Source of the DNA: Sva-07 sp031426215
GTDB lineage: Bacteria; Actinomycetota; Acidimicrobiia; Acidimicrobiales; Ilumatobacteraceae
Assembly: GCA_031426215.1 (NCBI GenBank)
Contig: JANPKU010000048.1
Coordinates: 40,704-104,703, forward strand
Direction: 5' to 3'
Length of the DNA: 64,000 nt
In this document: positions 50,360 through 58,680 of the stretch, piece by piece
Position numbering within the stretch: position 1 is the first letter of the stretch
Layout of the letters: every line of letters begins with the position of its first letter
Translations under genes and position numbers: made by a program
The notes under the pieces: model-generated
The model's database searches: none
Seen by the model: only the letters and a program-made list of their open reading frames with translations
What the model was told of the DNA's origin: nothing

Positions 50360-51838
50360 GTGCGCAACGATGTCTCAGGGAGTCAGGTTGAGAGCGCCCG
50401 CGGCTCGGCCCAACCCCTCTCGATCACGGTGTCGTTCGAAGAACGGAGCCGACTGATCTCGCTGTCCGGCGAACTCGTACGAGCCACGATGCTCGAGTTC
50501 ATCCAGGCGAGCACCAGTGATACCGAGGCGTCGCTCATCATCGATCTGGGCGATGTGACATTCATGGACGGCGGCGGCTATTCGAGCCTCGACGTGATCC
50601 GCGAGATCGCACAGGCGCACGAACAAACGATCACCGTGCGCAACGCCCGCGGCCAGCCTGCCCGTCTGATCGGGCTGATCGCAGACCTCGAGACCGCACA
50701 ATCCGACACGGTTCACGCTGACCTCCAACTCACCGGCACAGATACCGATGCCGCAACAGACCAGCAGGTCGAGCGCCGATACTCCGCGTTGCTTGCCGAG
50801 TTCGCACAGACGATGGTGACCGATTTCCCGATCCAGGCAATCCTCGATCACCTCGTCGAGCGCATCGTCGAGGTGCTGCCGGTCGATGCGGCCGGCGTCA
50901 CGCTGCTCTCCCCCGGCCGAGATCCGCACTACGTGATTGCGTCCGACGAGCCAGCCCTCGAATACCAGCAGCTGCAGAGTGAGCTGCGCGAAGGCCCGAG
51001 CACCGTTGCCTACTCAGAGGGATCCGCCATCTCGATGCCTGACCTGCACTGCGACGACCGGTTCCCGACGTTCGCTCGCCGAGCAGCGGCCGAAGGCGTC
51101 GGGGCTGCGTTCGCATTCCCGCTCCGACACGAGGACCGGCGACTCGGAACGCTGGACCTCTACCGAAGGACCCCGGGTGCGCTCGGCGAGCGCCAGCTCG
51201 ACGTTGCGCAGACGCTGGCGGATGTCGCCGCCGCGTACCTCATCAATGCCGAGGCGCGCGCCGATCTCATGGCAAGCACCCAGAAGGCGAACCACATTGC
51301 ACTGCACGATCCGCTGACCGGCCTGCCGAACCGAGCGTTGTTGTTCGAGCGACTCGTCAGTGCGATGAATCGATCCCGACGCACCGGGTCGCTCGTGGCG
51401 ATCATGTACATCGACCTGGACACCTTCAAGGCGGTCAACGACACGTACGGCCACCGGATCGGCGACGAGCTGCTCGTGATCGTGGCGCAGCGATTGACTG
51501 CGCTCCTGCGACCGGGCGACACCGTCGCCCGTCTCGGCGGCGACGAATTCGCCGTGCTGTGCGACGACATTGCCGACGCTTCGCATCTCGAGCCGATCGT
51601 CGAACGCATGAACGACGCCTTCCAGCCGCAGTTCGATGTGTCGACCGGCCCGGTGGAGATGCACGCAAGCATCGGTATCAGCATCGGTGATCGAACGTCG
51701 ACGTCGCCCGAGCGCCTCCTCGAGCAGGCCGACATGGCGATGTATCGGGCGAAGCGAGCTGGAATTTCGCCTGCGGACTCCCCGACAGACAACCGACACG
51801 AACCACGCATGAGCCCGCCGATTCACGGTTCCGAGTGA
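50360..51838 (+). CDS. STAS-GAF-GGDEF diguanylate cyclase
   Basis: The 492-residue protein has an N-terminal STAS-like domain (about residues 15-115, LIIDLGDVTFMDGGGYSSLD, where the usual phospho-Ser is replaced by Gly), a GAF domain (about 140-285) and a GGDEF domain (about 305-470). The cyclase motif is intact (RLGGDEFAVL), with the substrate region HDPLTGLPNRALLFERL and IDLDTFKAVNDTYGHRIGDELL. There is no RxxD inhibitory site at the usual place. It should make c-di-GMP in the cytoplasm. GTG 50360 follows GAGGGG; other upstream starts are possible. Confidence 0.9.
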   Translation: MRNDVSGSQVESARGSAQPLSITVSFEERSRLISLSGELVRATMLEFIQASTSDTEASLIIDLGDVTFMDGGGYSSLDVIREIAQAHEQTITVRNARGQPARLIGLIADLETAQSDTVHADLQLTGTDTDAATDQQVERRYSALLAEFAQTMVTDFPIQAILDHLVERIVEVLPVDAAGVTLLSPGRDPHYVIASDEPALEYQQLQSELREGPSTVAYSEGSAISMPDLHCDDRFPTFARRAAAEGVGAAFAFPLRHEDRRLGTLDLYRRTPGALGERQLDVAQTLADVAAAYLINAEARADLMASTQKANHIALHDPLTGLPNRALLFERLVSAMNRSRRTGSLVAIMYIDLDTFKAVNDTYGHRIGDELLVIVAQRLTALLRPGDTVARLGGDEFAVLCDDIADASHLEPIVERMNDAFQPQFDVSTGPVEMHASIGISIGDRTSTSPERLLEQADMAMYRAKRAGISPADSPTDNRHEPRMSPPIHGSE

Positions 51839-51843
51839 ACCTG

Positions 51844-51920
51844 TGGTGGGCACGACGGGGCTCGAACCCGGGACCTCTACCGTGTCATGGTAGCGCTCTA
51901 ACCAACTGAGCTACGCGCCC
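51844..51920 (-). tRNA. tRNA-Val (anticodon GAC)
   Basis: A standard cloverleaf is seen. The acceptor GGGCGCG pairs with CGTGCCC (one G-U), the D arm is GCTC/GAGC, the anticodon stem CTACC/GGTAG holds loop ATGACAC with anticodon GAC, and the T arm is CCGGG-TTCGAGC-CCCG-type. Discriminator A is followed by an encoded CCA (51844-51846). It lies between the convergent ends of the GGDEF gene and the divergent 2OG oxygenase start. Confidence 0.96.
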
Positions 51921-51946
51921 GTAGCAGGGCGATACGTTACCAAGTC

Positions 51947-52981
51947 GTGAGCGCCGCCCCACACTCCGAGCATCCAGGAAACATCCCCGTGATCGACATC
52001 GGCTCGCTGCTCGACCCGCAACGATCACCTGACGATCGAGCCACGGTCGCGGCGGCGATCAATCGTGCCTGTCGTGAGGTGGGGTTCTTCGCCATCAGCG
52101 TCCACGGGGTCGACCTTCTACTCCAGGCTCGACTCGACCGCGCCGCTCGTACGTTCTTTGCCCTCCCCGATCGAACCAAGGCCGAGATCGCCATGGCACG
52201 AGCGGGTTCGGCCTGGCGAGGCTGGTTTCCGGTGGGCGGCGAACTCACGTCGGGCCGACCCGACCACAAGGAGGGCCTCTACTTCGGCCTCGAACTCCCA
52301 GATGACCATCCTCGTGTGGTCTCGGGCACGCCGCTGCACGGCCGAAATCTCTTTCCGGACGCGCCGTCCGATCTGGCACCGACCGTGCTCGAGTGGCTCG
52401 ACGCCATGCGCAACGTGGCCGATGCGGTGATGCGCGGGATCGCCCTCGGACTCGGGCTCCCGGCCACGTGGTTCGAGGAGCAGCTCACCGCCGACCCCAC
52501 CGTGCTCTTCCGTATCTTCCACTACCCGCCGGACGTCGACACCGACTTCCCCGACGACCGCGACTGGGGCGTCGGAGAACACACCGACTACGGACTCCTC
52601 ACCCTGCTGGCGCACGACGGAAACCCGGGCTTGCAGGTCGAACTCCTCGACGGCACGTGGATCGACCTCGATCTCGACTCGTCGCTGCTCGTGTGCAACA
52701 TCGGCGACATGCTCGAACGACTGACCGGCGGCCGATACCGATCGACCCCACACCGGGTCCGTAACACCTCCGGAACAGATCGACTCTCGTTCCCGTACTT
52801 CTTCGATCCGTCGTGGGACGCAACGGTGCCGACGCTGCCCCTCACCGATGCCTCACCGAATCGAAGGGACCAACGATGGGACGGACAAGACGTCCAGGCC
52901 TGGCCTGGAACGTACGGCGACTATCTCGCTGCGAAGGTCGCCAAGGTCTTTCCCGAACTGTTCACTGCGCTCCGCCCTTGA
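51947..52981 (+). CDS. 2-oxoglutarate/Fe(II)-dependent dioxygenase (isopenicillin N synthase-like)
   Basis: The 344-residue protein has the DIOX_N start IPVIDIGSL with FFAISVHGVD, and a C-terminal 2OG-Fe(II) domain. Its iron ligands are in GEHTDYGLLTLL (His, Asp) and STPHRVRNTSGTDRLSFPYF (His and the Arg-x-Ser that binds 2OG). Family members hydroxylate or desaturate small molecules, and the substrate is unknown. GTG 51947 is the start. TACGTT (51933-51938) ends eight bases upstream and there is no Shine-Dalgarno. Confidence 0.92.
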   Translation: MSAAPHSEHPGNIPVIDIGSLLDPQRSPDDRATVAAAINRACREVGFFAISVHGVDLLLQARLDRAARTFFALPDRTKAEIAMARAGSAWRGWFPVGGELTSGRPDHKEGLYFGLELPDDHPRVVSGTPLHGRNLFPDAPSDLAPTVLEWLDAMRNVADAVMRGIALGLGLPATWFEEQLTADPTVLFRIFHYPPDVDTDFPDDRDWGVGEHTDYGLLTLLAHDGNPGLQVELLDGTWIDLDLDSSLLVCNIGDMLERLTGGRYRSTPHRVRNTSGTDRLSFPYFFDPSWDATVPTLPLTDASPNRRDQRWDGQDVQAWPGTYGDYLAAKVAKVFPELFTALRP

Positions 52982-53018
52982 CAGCCGGGCACGCGAGAAG
53001 TGGACAGACGGGCTGTCA
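52979..53018. terminator. Hairpin spanning two convergent stop codons
   Basis: Arms TGACAGCC (52979-52986) and GGCTGTCA (53011-53018) are perfectly complementary. Each arm contains the stop codon of one of the convergent genes (TGA at 52979-52981, and TCA at 53016-53018 read on the other strand). It is a plausible bidirectional terminator with a long 24-base loop. Confidence 0.5.
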
Positions 53019-53825
53019 GGGAGCCGGAGGAACCGGCGGCAGCCCGACAGCAACCGTCGAGCCGTCATCGGCCACACCCAAACCCTCGACCGGAGGGGTT
53101 GGTGGCGGCGCAACCGCCACCGTCGAGCCGTCATCGGCCACGCCGACACCCTCGACCGGAGGCACCGGCGGGGCTGCGACGGCAACCGTCGAACCGTCAT
53201 CGGCCACGCCGACGCCCTCGGGAAGTGGGTCGTCGAGATCGGCTGGCGGCTGGGTCGCCAACGCCTGCGTCAACAGGTGGAGCGCAACCGTGTACTCCCA
53301 ATCCGCTCCACCACGCGCGATGGCAAGTTCGGCCTCGGCGACGGTCTGAACGGGCGCAGTCTGCACGGGGACGGTGACTGGCGCATCCGCTGCCACTGCG
53401 ACCACCTGTGCCGGGAGATCGACCGTTTCGGTCACGGGCGCCGGCGTGTTCGCACCCTCGGCGAACACTCCCGCCGGTGCGAGATCCAGAGCGACAGACC
53501 CGGTGGCGACGATCGAGAGCGCACCGACAGCGAACAGTGCGAGCAACGCCTTGCGTTGTGCCCGCGTGGCGCCCATCCGGCCGAGCAGATCATCGAGCAC
53601 CCGCTCGTCGGTCGAGCCGAGGTGGTCAGCGAGCGCACTGATGTCGGAACCACGAAGCGTGATGGTCGGTTGGCGCTGTTGGCCGCGGAGCTGGCGCACG
53701 AGCACCAGATAGCTGTGCAGCAGCGACTCGGGGTCGCCATCACGGAACGTCGCGTGCACGGGACCAGCGGTCAGGCTCCCCGCGGTGACGACGAGCGGTG
53801 TGCGTTGGAACGTTGCGGTGGGCAT
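53016..53825 (-). CDS. Single-pass membrane protein with C-terminal 22-residue tandem repeats
   Basis: The 269-residue protein has a cytoplasmic N-terminal part (about residues 1-90), one membrane segment near 95-115 (ALLALFAVGALSIVATGSVAL) and an outside Ala/Val/Pro-rich part. It ends in three near-identical 22-residue repeats of the type EGVGVADDGSTVAVAPPP. The topology resembles an anti-sigma-like or surface-attached protein, but no zinc motif is seen and no sigma factor is adjacent. ATG 53825 is preferred over an earlier in-frame ATG. The 185 bases upstream hold no gene. Confidence 0.78.
   Translation of the reverse strand: MPTATFQRTPLVVTAGSLTAGPVHATFRDGDPESLLHSYLVLVRQLRGQQRQPTITLRGSDISALADHLGSTDERVLDDLLGRMGATRAQRKALLALFAVGALSIVATGSVALDLAPAGVFAEGANTPAPVTETVDLPAQVVAVAADAPVTVPVQTAPVQTVAEAELAIARGGADWEYTVALHLLTQALATQPPADLDDPLPEGVGVADDGSTVAVAAPPVPPVEGVGVADDGSTVAVAPPPTPPVEGLGVADDGSTVAVGLPPVPPAP
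53022..53219 (-). repeat. Three 66-bp tandem repeats in coding sequence
   Basis: Each unit encodes 22 residues with the invariant core VADDGSTVAV and a variable Pro-rich end. DNA identity between units is high (for example GTCATCGGCCAC recurs at the same offset), so the array could expand or contract by slippage. The units keep frame. Confidence 0.85.
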
Positions 53826-54010
53826 GAAATGGTCGCTTTCTCGACGGCTGTCTCCAACGTCATCGGCACGACAATGCACCGACATGAGAGATCTGACGAA
53901 GTGTTACCGCTCTCACTCTGCCACGCCCGGGAGGCGTTGTCCACAGGTTGTGACAGAAACCCTCGATCTCAACTCGAGCCTTGCCCCCGGTCGGTTGAAG
54001 CGCCACGCTG

Positions 54011-55099
54011 TCAGCGGAATCGGAGCGAGATCTCGTTGGCCATCAGCCGGCCGGATCGAGTGAGCACCACCCGTCCCGGATCTTCGGGATGGGCGATCAA
54101 CATCTCGTCCAGCAGTGCAATCGTGTCGGGCTCGAAGGCATCTCGTTCAACTCCGTCGCGAGTCCGAAGAGCGAGCTGCAGCGCCTCGACGCGCCGGGTG
54201 TCGGCATCGAGCGTTTCGGATGACGCTTCGACCGGGCTCCCACGCAAGATCGCCTCGATGTACCGATCTGGTGTCCTCAGGTTCCACCAACGCCGCCCCG
54301 ATGTGTGCGAATGAGCTGCGCATCCGAAACCCCGGTAGTCGTCCTGGCTCCAGTAGAGCAGGTTGTGGCGCGACTCGTGGCCGGGTCGCGCCCAATTCGA
54401 CACTTCGTAGTTCGCCAGGCCGGCAGCCGCCAGGAGATCATCGGCCAGTTCGTACTTGTCGGCCTGGTCGTCGTCGTCTGGATGTCGATCCGGTTGTGCT
54501 GCGAGCGGCGTACCGGCTTCGACCGTCAGGCCGTACGCGGAGATGTGCGGCGGGTCGAACGCCAGCGCTGCCTCGACCGTTCGGCGCCAGTCATCGATCG
54601 ATTCTCCGCTCGCGCCGTAGATCAAGTCGAGGTTGAAGGATGGCATTCCCGAATGCCTGATGGCGTCAACGGCGCGTTCGACATTGCGTTGGTCGTGTGT
54701 GCGACCGAGTGATTGCAACACGTGCGCCGACATCGACTGGACCCCGAGGCTCACCCGATTCACTCCGGCGCGCCGGTACGTGGTGAGCAGGTCGACCGTG
54801 ACATCGTCGGGGTTGCACTCCACGGTGATCTCGGCATCATCGGCAACCGGAATGGACGCGATGACCGCAGCGAGATCGTCGGCCGGCACCAGCGTCGGCG
54901 TGCCTCCCCCGACGAAAACGGTGTCCGCAATGCGCAGCCCGTCTGAAACCGCAACGCCGATCTCGGTGCGAAGGGCTTCGAGATACTGCGCCACGAGATG
55001 CCCACGATCGGTCCAGGTCGCAAACGCGCAGTAGTCACATTTCGACGCGCAGAACGGAATGTGCACATACACCCCGAACGCTCCCGACGATTCGACCAT
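54011..55099 (-). CDS. hemW: HemW-like radical SAM protein (heme chaperone)
   Basis: The 362-residue protein has the radical SAM cluster motif with Cys17, Cys21 and Cys24 in FCASKCDYCAF, then VGGGTPTLVP, VECNPDD, GVQSM, NLDLIYGASGE and the HemW-type RHNLLYWSQDDYRGFGCAAHS. HemW proteins transfer heme and were long annotated as oxygen-independent coproporphyrinogen oxidases; they lack the second substrate Cys set of HemN. ATG 55099 directly follows GGGGAG; a TTG four codons earlier is possible. It is the last gene of the hrcA-dnaJ-rsmE-bldD-hemW minus-strand run. Confidence 0.9.
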   Translation of the reverse strand: MVESSGAFGVYVHIPFCASKCDYCAFATWTDRGHLVAQYLEALRTEIGVAVSDGLRIADTVFVGGGTPTLVPADDLAAVIASIPVADDAEITVECNPDDVTVDLLTTYRRAGVNRVSLGVQSMSAHVLQSLGRTHDQRNVERAVDAIRHSGMPSFNLDLIYGASGESIDDWRRTVEAALAFDPPHISAYGLTVEAGTPLAAQPDRHPDDDDQADKYELADDLLAAAGLANYEVSNWARPGHESRHNLLYWSQDDYRGFGCAAHSHTSGRRWWNLRTPDRYIEAILRGSPVEASSETLDADTRRVEALQLALRTRDGVERDAFEPDTIALLDEMLIAHPEDPGRVVLTRSGRLMANEISLRFR

Positions 55100-55172
55100 C
55101 TCCCCAGTCAACCCCCGAGCGATGGGTGTTCGCGCGACCTGTCCACGCGCCGGCTCATCGCCTCGAGCGGTG

Positions 55173-55688
55173 TCAGCCGGACGGAATGAACAGCAGGTCG
55201 AGCGCAGCGAGGCGTTCGGCGACCTGGTCGACCGGGACGTCGAGCATTGCAGCAATCGAGCGGGTGTCGTCACCGCGCACGGTGATCACGCGACCGTTGA
55301 AGTCCTGGCGTTGCACCTGGATCAGCTTCAGATAGCGGGTCAGCATCTCGAACGGCGATCCCTTGAGCAGCACCAGCTTGGCAACATCGATGGCCAACTT
55401 CTTGTTGACCTGCGAGTCGATCGCCGCAGCCGCCTCGGTGCCGGTGACCTCGCGGGGCAGCAACTGCTCGACCGGCACGGCATAGAACTGCGACAATCGG
55501 TCGAGGCGTGGAACCGACAGCGCCCGCTCGCCACGTTCGTACGCGCCGAGCACGGAGGCCTTGAACTCCTGGTTCGACTGTGCCTCGACCTCTTGGAGCG
55601 ACAGACGCTTCTGCTTGCGGATCACGCGCAGACGCTCGCCCACCTGCTGGCTGTATGCCGTGGGGGCATCGTCTTCGATCATGGTCAT
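55173..55688 (-). CDS. bldD: BldD-like XRE regulator, probably c-di-GMP-responsive
   Basis: The 171-residue protein matches Streptomyces BldD in layout. An N-terminal helix-turn-helix domain (about residues 12-80, with LSLQEVEAQSN, LGAYERGERALSVPRLDRLSQFYAVPV and ELLP-like QLLPRE) is followed by a C-terminal domain (about 95-168). That domain has RQD (127-129), eight residues, then RGDD (138-141), which keeps the charged residues of the BldD c-di-GMP signature RGD-X8-RQDD with the middle residues swapped. In Streptomyces, c-di-GMP dimerises BldD to repress development genes. ATG 55688 follows GGCGGGACGAG. A palindrome in its promoter suggests autoregulation. Confidence 0.9.
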   Translation of the reverse strand: MTMIEDDAPTAYSQQVGERLRVIRKQKRLSLQEVEAQSNQEFKASVLGAYERGERALSVPRLDRLSQFYAVPVEQLLPREVTGTEAAAAIDSQVNKKLAIDVAKLVLLKGSPFEMLTRYLKLIQVQRQDFNGRVITVRGDDTRSIAAMLDVPVDQVAERLAALDLLFIPSG

Positions 55689-55756
55689 CTCGTCCCGCCT
55701 TGCTGTTCGATTGCAGCTGATCATCGGTGGCGCCCGCCTGCCGATCGTGTCGCACA

Positions 55757-55770
55757 TTACCCAGGGGTAA
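55757..55770. promoter_or_regulatory. Perfect palindrome upstream of bldD, candidate BldD operator
   Basis: TTACCC-AG-GGGTAA is a perfect 6-2-6 palindrome 69-82 bases before the bldD start. It resembles the published BldD box (NTNACNCWGNGTNAN) on one half but has one extra base between half-sites. It would lie just downstream of the predicted transcription start, a good position for repression. Confidence 0.5.
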
Positions 55771-55778
55771 CTCGCCTG

Positions 55779-55807
55779 AGCATAGACGGTCAGCGTTCGA
55801 ATGCCAC
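55779..55807 (-). promoter_or_regulatory. Candidate bldD promoter
   Basis: On the minus strand a -10 TATGCT (55779-55784) and a -35 GTGGCA (55802-55807) are 17 bases apart, the -35 lying inside the end of rsmE. Transcription would start near 55772, at the palindrome. This is a sequence-only prediction. Confidence 0.45.
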
Positions 55808-56497
55808 GCAGAGTGTCGAAATCGCCATCACTGCGGTCTCCGTGCGCAGGATCGTCGAGCCGAGATCGATGCAATCGCGTGAGGCCCCCAACTCGGCGTC
55901 ACTCCACCCGCCCTCGGGCCCGACCGCCACCGAAGTGTCGGCGGAGACCAGCGCCCGCCCACCCGGTTCGGCGACGACGTAGTCGCCGAGCACGTCGACC
56001 GCCGTCCTCGGCGCATCGATACGTAGCCGAACCACTCGCCTGCTCTGGCGCAGCGCCTCGTCGGCGATGCGCTGCAGTCGGACGAGTTGGTGTTCGACCC
56101 GATCCGGTTTCCAGCGCACGACGGAGCGATCCGCATGCAACAGCACCAGTCGGTCGACCCCCAACTCGGTCACCTTCTGCACCATCCAATCGAGCCGGTC
56201 ACCCTTGGGCATCGCAGTCGCGACCGTGACCGTGCGCAATCGGGCAGGTTCGGTGACGACCTCCGACGTCGCCTCGAGCGCCAGGGCTCCACCGCCAGTC
56301 ACCACGACAGCCAGGCACCAACGACGCTCACCGTCGGTGACACTCACCACATCGCCGTCACGAAGTCGCAGCACACGGCGAAGGTGGTGCTCGGTGTCGT
56401 CGTCGAACGAGATCACGCCGCCTGCACCGAGTGATCGAGCCTCGACCAGGACGTGAGTACTCGTCGAACGAAGCACCGTTCGATCCGGGCCCGACAT
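55790..56497 (-). CDS. rsmE: 16S rRNA (uracil-1498-N3)-methyltransferase
   Basis: RsmE methylates U1498 of 16S rRNA using SAM through a SPOUT knot. The 235-residue protein has an N-terminal PUA-like domain (about 20-75, HHLRRVLRLRDGDVVSVTDG) and a C-terminal knot with ATAMPKGDRLDWMVQKVTELGV, DEALRQSRR, VAVGPEGGWSDAEL and LGSTILRTETAVM. It lies 13 bases after dnaJ, a common actinobacterial order. ATG 56497 is the start. Confidence 0.94.
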   Translation of the reverse strand: MSGPDRTVLRSTSTHVLVEARSLGAGGVISFDDDTEHHLRRVLRLRDGDVVSVTDGERRWCLAVVVTGGGALALEATSEVVTEPARLRTVTVATAMPKGDRLDWMVQKVTELGVDRLVLLHADRSVVRWKPDRVEHQLVRLQRIADEALRQSRRVVRLRIDAPRTAVDVLGDYVVAEPGGRALVSADTSVAVGPEGGWSDAELGASRDCIDLGSTILRTETAVMAISTLCVAFER

Positions 56498-56510
56498 CAC
56501 CCTGTTGCGC

Positions 56511-57647
56511 TCAGGAGAACGCCGACTTGATCCGGGAGAAAAGACCTTCCTTGCCGTTGCCGACGGACTCACCACGCCCCTCGGCGTAACGGGTCAGGAG
56601 GTCGACCTCGTCGTCGGTCAGCTTGGTGGGAATGTCGACGCGCACTCGAGCGCGCAGGTCGCCCCGACCGCGGCCTCGCAGGTGTGGCACGCCCCGTTGG
56701 CGCAGGATGAACTCGCGGCCGGGCTGCGTTCCCGGCGGCACGATCAGATGCTCGGTGCCGTCGAGCGTCTCGAGGTCGATCTGGGTACCGAGCGCGGCCT
56801 GAGCGATCGACACCGGCACCTCGGTGACCAGGTCGTGGTCGTCGCGGACGAACTGCTCGTGCGGGGCAACCCGCAGATGCACGTAGAGATCGCCAGTGCC
56901 ACCGCCCCGCGGGCCCACCGCGCCACGACCGGTGAGCCGCAGCGTCGATCCGGAGTCGACGCCGGCAGGTACATCGACCTGATAGCTCTTGTCGGAAGTG
57001 ACGCGTCCCTCACCGCGGCAGGTGCCGCAGGGCGTGGTGACGACCTGACCGAGCCCACCGCAGCGAGTACACGGGCTCGCCGTGACCATCTGGCCGAGCA
57101 GACTCTGGCGCACCCGTTGGATCTGGCCGCTGCCACCACAATCGCTACAGGTGACGGGCTGGGTACCTTCGCCGGCACCGGAGCCGTCGCAGTCGCCGCA
57201 CCGCGTGGGGAGCTTCAATGCGACGTCGATCTCGTCGCCGAAGACCGCCTGCTCGAACGAGATGTCGGCGATCACCTCGATGTCCTGACCACGAGGCGGA
57301 CCAGACGGTCCGCGGCTGCGTCCCCCACCGAACGGGCTGGCGCCGCCACCACCGAAGAACGTCTCGAAGATGTCGCCGAGCCCACCGCCGAACAGGTCGT
57401 CAGCCGACGGCCCGCCGCCGCGGGCACCGCCGACACCTGCCTCGCCGTAGCGGTCGTATCGGGCGCGCTGCTGGTCGTCGGAGAGCACCTGGTAGGCCTG
57501 GGCGATCTTCTTGAACTGCTCGGCCGCTGCGGCGTCGTCGGGGTTCGTGTCAGGATGGAACTCGCGTGCGCGCTGGCGGTACGCCTTCTTGATCTCGTCG
57601 GCCGAGGCGGTGCGCTGCACGCCGAGGAGTTCGTAGTAGTCAGCCAT
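56511..57647 (-). CDS. dnaJ: Chaperone DnaJ
   Basis: The 378-residue co-chaperone stimulates DnaK. It has a J domain (1-70) with the HPD motif in REFHPDTNPDD, a Gly/Phe-rich linker (about 75-120), four CXXCXGXG zinc motifs (CGDCDGSGAG, CSDCGGSGQI, CTRCGGLGQV, CGTCRGEGRV) and the C-terminal substrate domain. It directly follows hrcA by 37 bases, so it is probably under the CIRCE/HrcA control upstream. This is typically the dnaJ2 that pairs with hrcA in actinobacteria; no dnaK or grpE is in the window. Confidence 0.96.
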   Translation of the reverse strand: MADYYELLGVQRTASADEIKKAYRQRAREFHPDTNPDDAAAAEQFKKIAQAYQVLSDDQQRARYDRYGEAGVGGARGGGPSADDLFGGGLGDIFETFFGGGGASPFGGGRSRGPSGPPRGQDIEVIADISFEQAVFGDEIDVALKLPTRCGDCDGSGAGEGTQPVTCSDCGGSGQIQRVRQSLLGQMVTASPCTRCGGLGQVVTTPCGTCRGEGRVTSDKSYQVDVPAGVDSGSTLRLTGRGAVGPRGGGTGDLYVHLRVAPHEQFVRDDHDLVTEVPVSIAQAALGTQIDLETLDGTEHLIVPPGTQPGREFILRQRGVPHLRGRGRGDLRARVRVDIPTKLTDDEVDLLTRYAEGRGESVGNGKEGLFSRIKSAFS

Positions 57648-57684
57648 GGGAGGCCCCATCATGCCGTGAGTTCGCCACCCGGAC

Positions 57685-58680
57685 TCAGCCTTCTTCGATG
57701 CGCTGGCCGAGCTGCTTGCTGACGACCTCGACGGTGGCGAGCGCCTGCGGATAATCCATCCGGGTCGGCCCGAGCACACCGACGGAGCCGAGATGTTCAC
57801 CGTCGACGATCACGGGAGCCACCACGACGGAACACGCCGAGAGCGGCTGGACACCGTGTTCGACGCCGATGGCGACGGACATGCCACGGTTGACGATGTC
57901 GCTCACCAATGTGACCACCACGAACTGCTGCTCGAGGGTGGCGAGCACCGACCTCACCACCTCGACCGCGTCGAATGCGTTCGCCACAGCAGCCGCTCCG
58001 CCGGTGAAGACCTGCTCGGGGTTCGACGCTGCGTGCAACGCGTCGAGCGCACTGGCGCACAGTCGGTCGACGGCGGCGTCACCGGTGTCGGACACCGAGG
58101 TGACCGAGCCGAGCACCCTGGCGTCGAGTGCTGCGGACAGATGAGCGCCCGCTGCGGACAGCTTGAGATCGTCGTCGCCCTGGATCAACTCGATGGGGAC
58201 GTGCTCGACGGCGCCATTGACGAACACGACGACCACGGTGGCGGCAGTCATGGAGAGCGACACGAACTGCACCCGGCGGACCGGAACCGCTTCGGCGCTC
58301 GGGCCGACGACCACGCCGGCGTTGTTGGTCAGCGTGGCCAGCAGGTTCGACGTCTGGTGCAACATCTCTTCGAGTCGGCCGTGCGCGGCGGAGAAGAACT
58401 CGCCGACCTGACGGGTGGTCGCCGCGTCGAGCCGTCCGGGGCTCGTCAGGTGGTCGACGAAGTACCGGTAACCCTTGTCGGTGGGGATGCGTCCCGCCGA
58501 CGTGTGCGGTTGCACCAGGTAGCCCTCGTGCTCGAGATGGGCCATCTCGTTACGGACCGTTGCCGACGACACGTTCACCGTCGGCGACTCGGCGATGTGG
58601 CCGGACCCGACGGGCTGGGCCGTGGCGATGTACTCCTGCACAACGGCACTCAGAATCGCAGTCTTGCGGTCGTCCAACAT
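57685..58680 (-). CDS. hrcA: Heat-inducible repressor HrcA
   Basis: HrcA represses heat-shock genes by binding CIRCE. The 331-residue protein has an N-terminal winged helix (about residues 1-80, with AILSAVVQEYIATAQPVGSG and SSATVRNEMAHLEHEGYL), then SAGRIPTDKGYRYFVD and a GAF-like dimer domain ending in VGVLGPTRMDYPQALATVE. ATG 58680 abuts the CIRCE element, so HrcA would repress its own operon with dnaJ. Confidence 0.95.
   Translation of the reverse strand: MLDDRKTAILSAVVQEYIATAQPVGSGHIAESPTVNVSSATVRNEMAHLEHEGYLVQPHTSAGRIPTDKGYRYFVDHLTSPGRLDAATTRQVGEFFSAAHGRLEEMLHQTSNLLATLTNNAGVVVGPSAEAVPVRRVQFVSLSMTAATVVVVFVNGAVEHVPIELIQGDDDLKLSAAGAHLSAALDARVLGSVTSVSDTGDAAVDRLCASALDALHAASNPEQVFTGGAAAVANAFDAVEVVRSVLATLEQQFVVVTLVSDIVNRGMSVAIGVEHGVQPLSACSVVVAPVIVDGEHLGSVGVLGPTRMDYPQALATVEVVSKQLGQRIEEG

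Noticed and set aside
53826..54010. A small gene in the 185-base gap before the repeat protein
   Set aside because: No open frame with a ribosome site or recognisable product was found; it is more likely the promoter region of the repeat protein.
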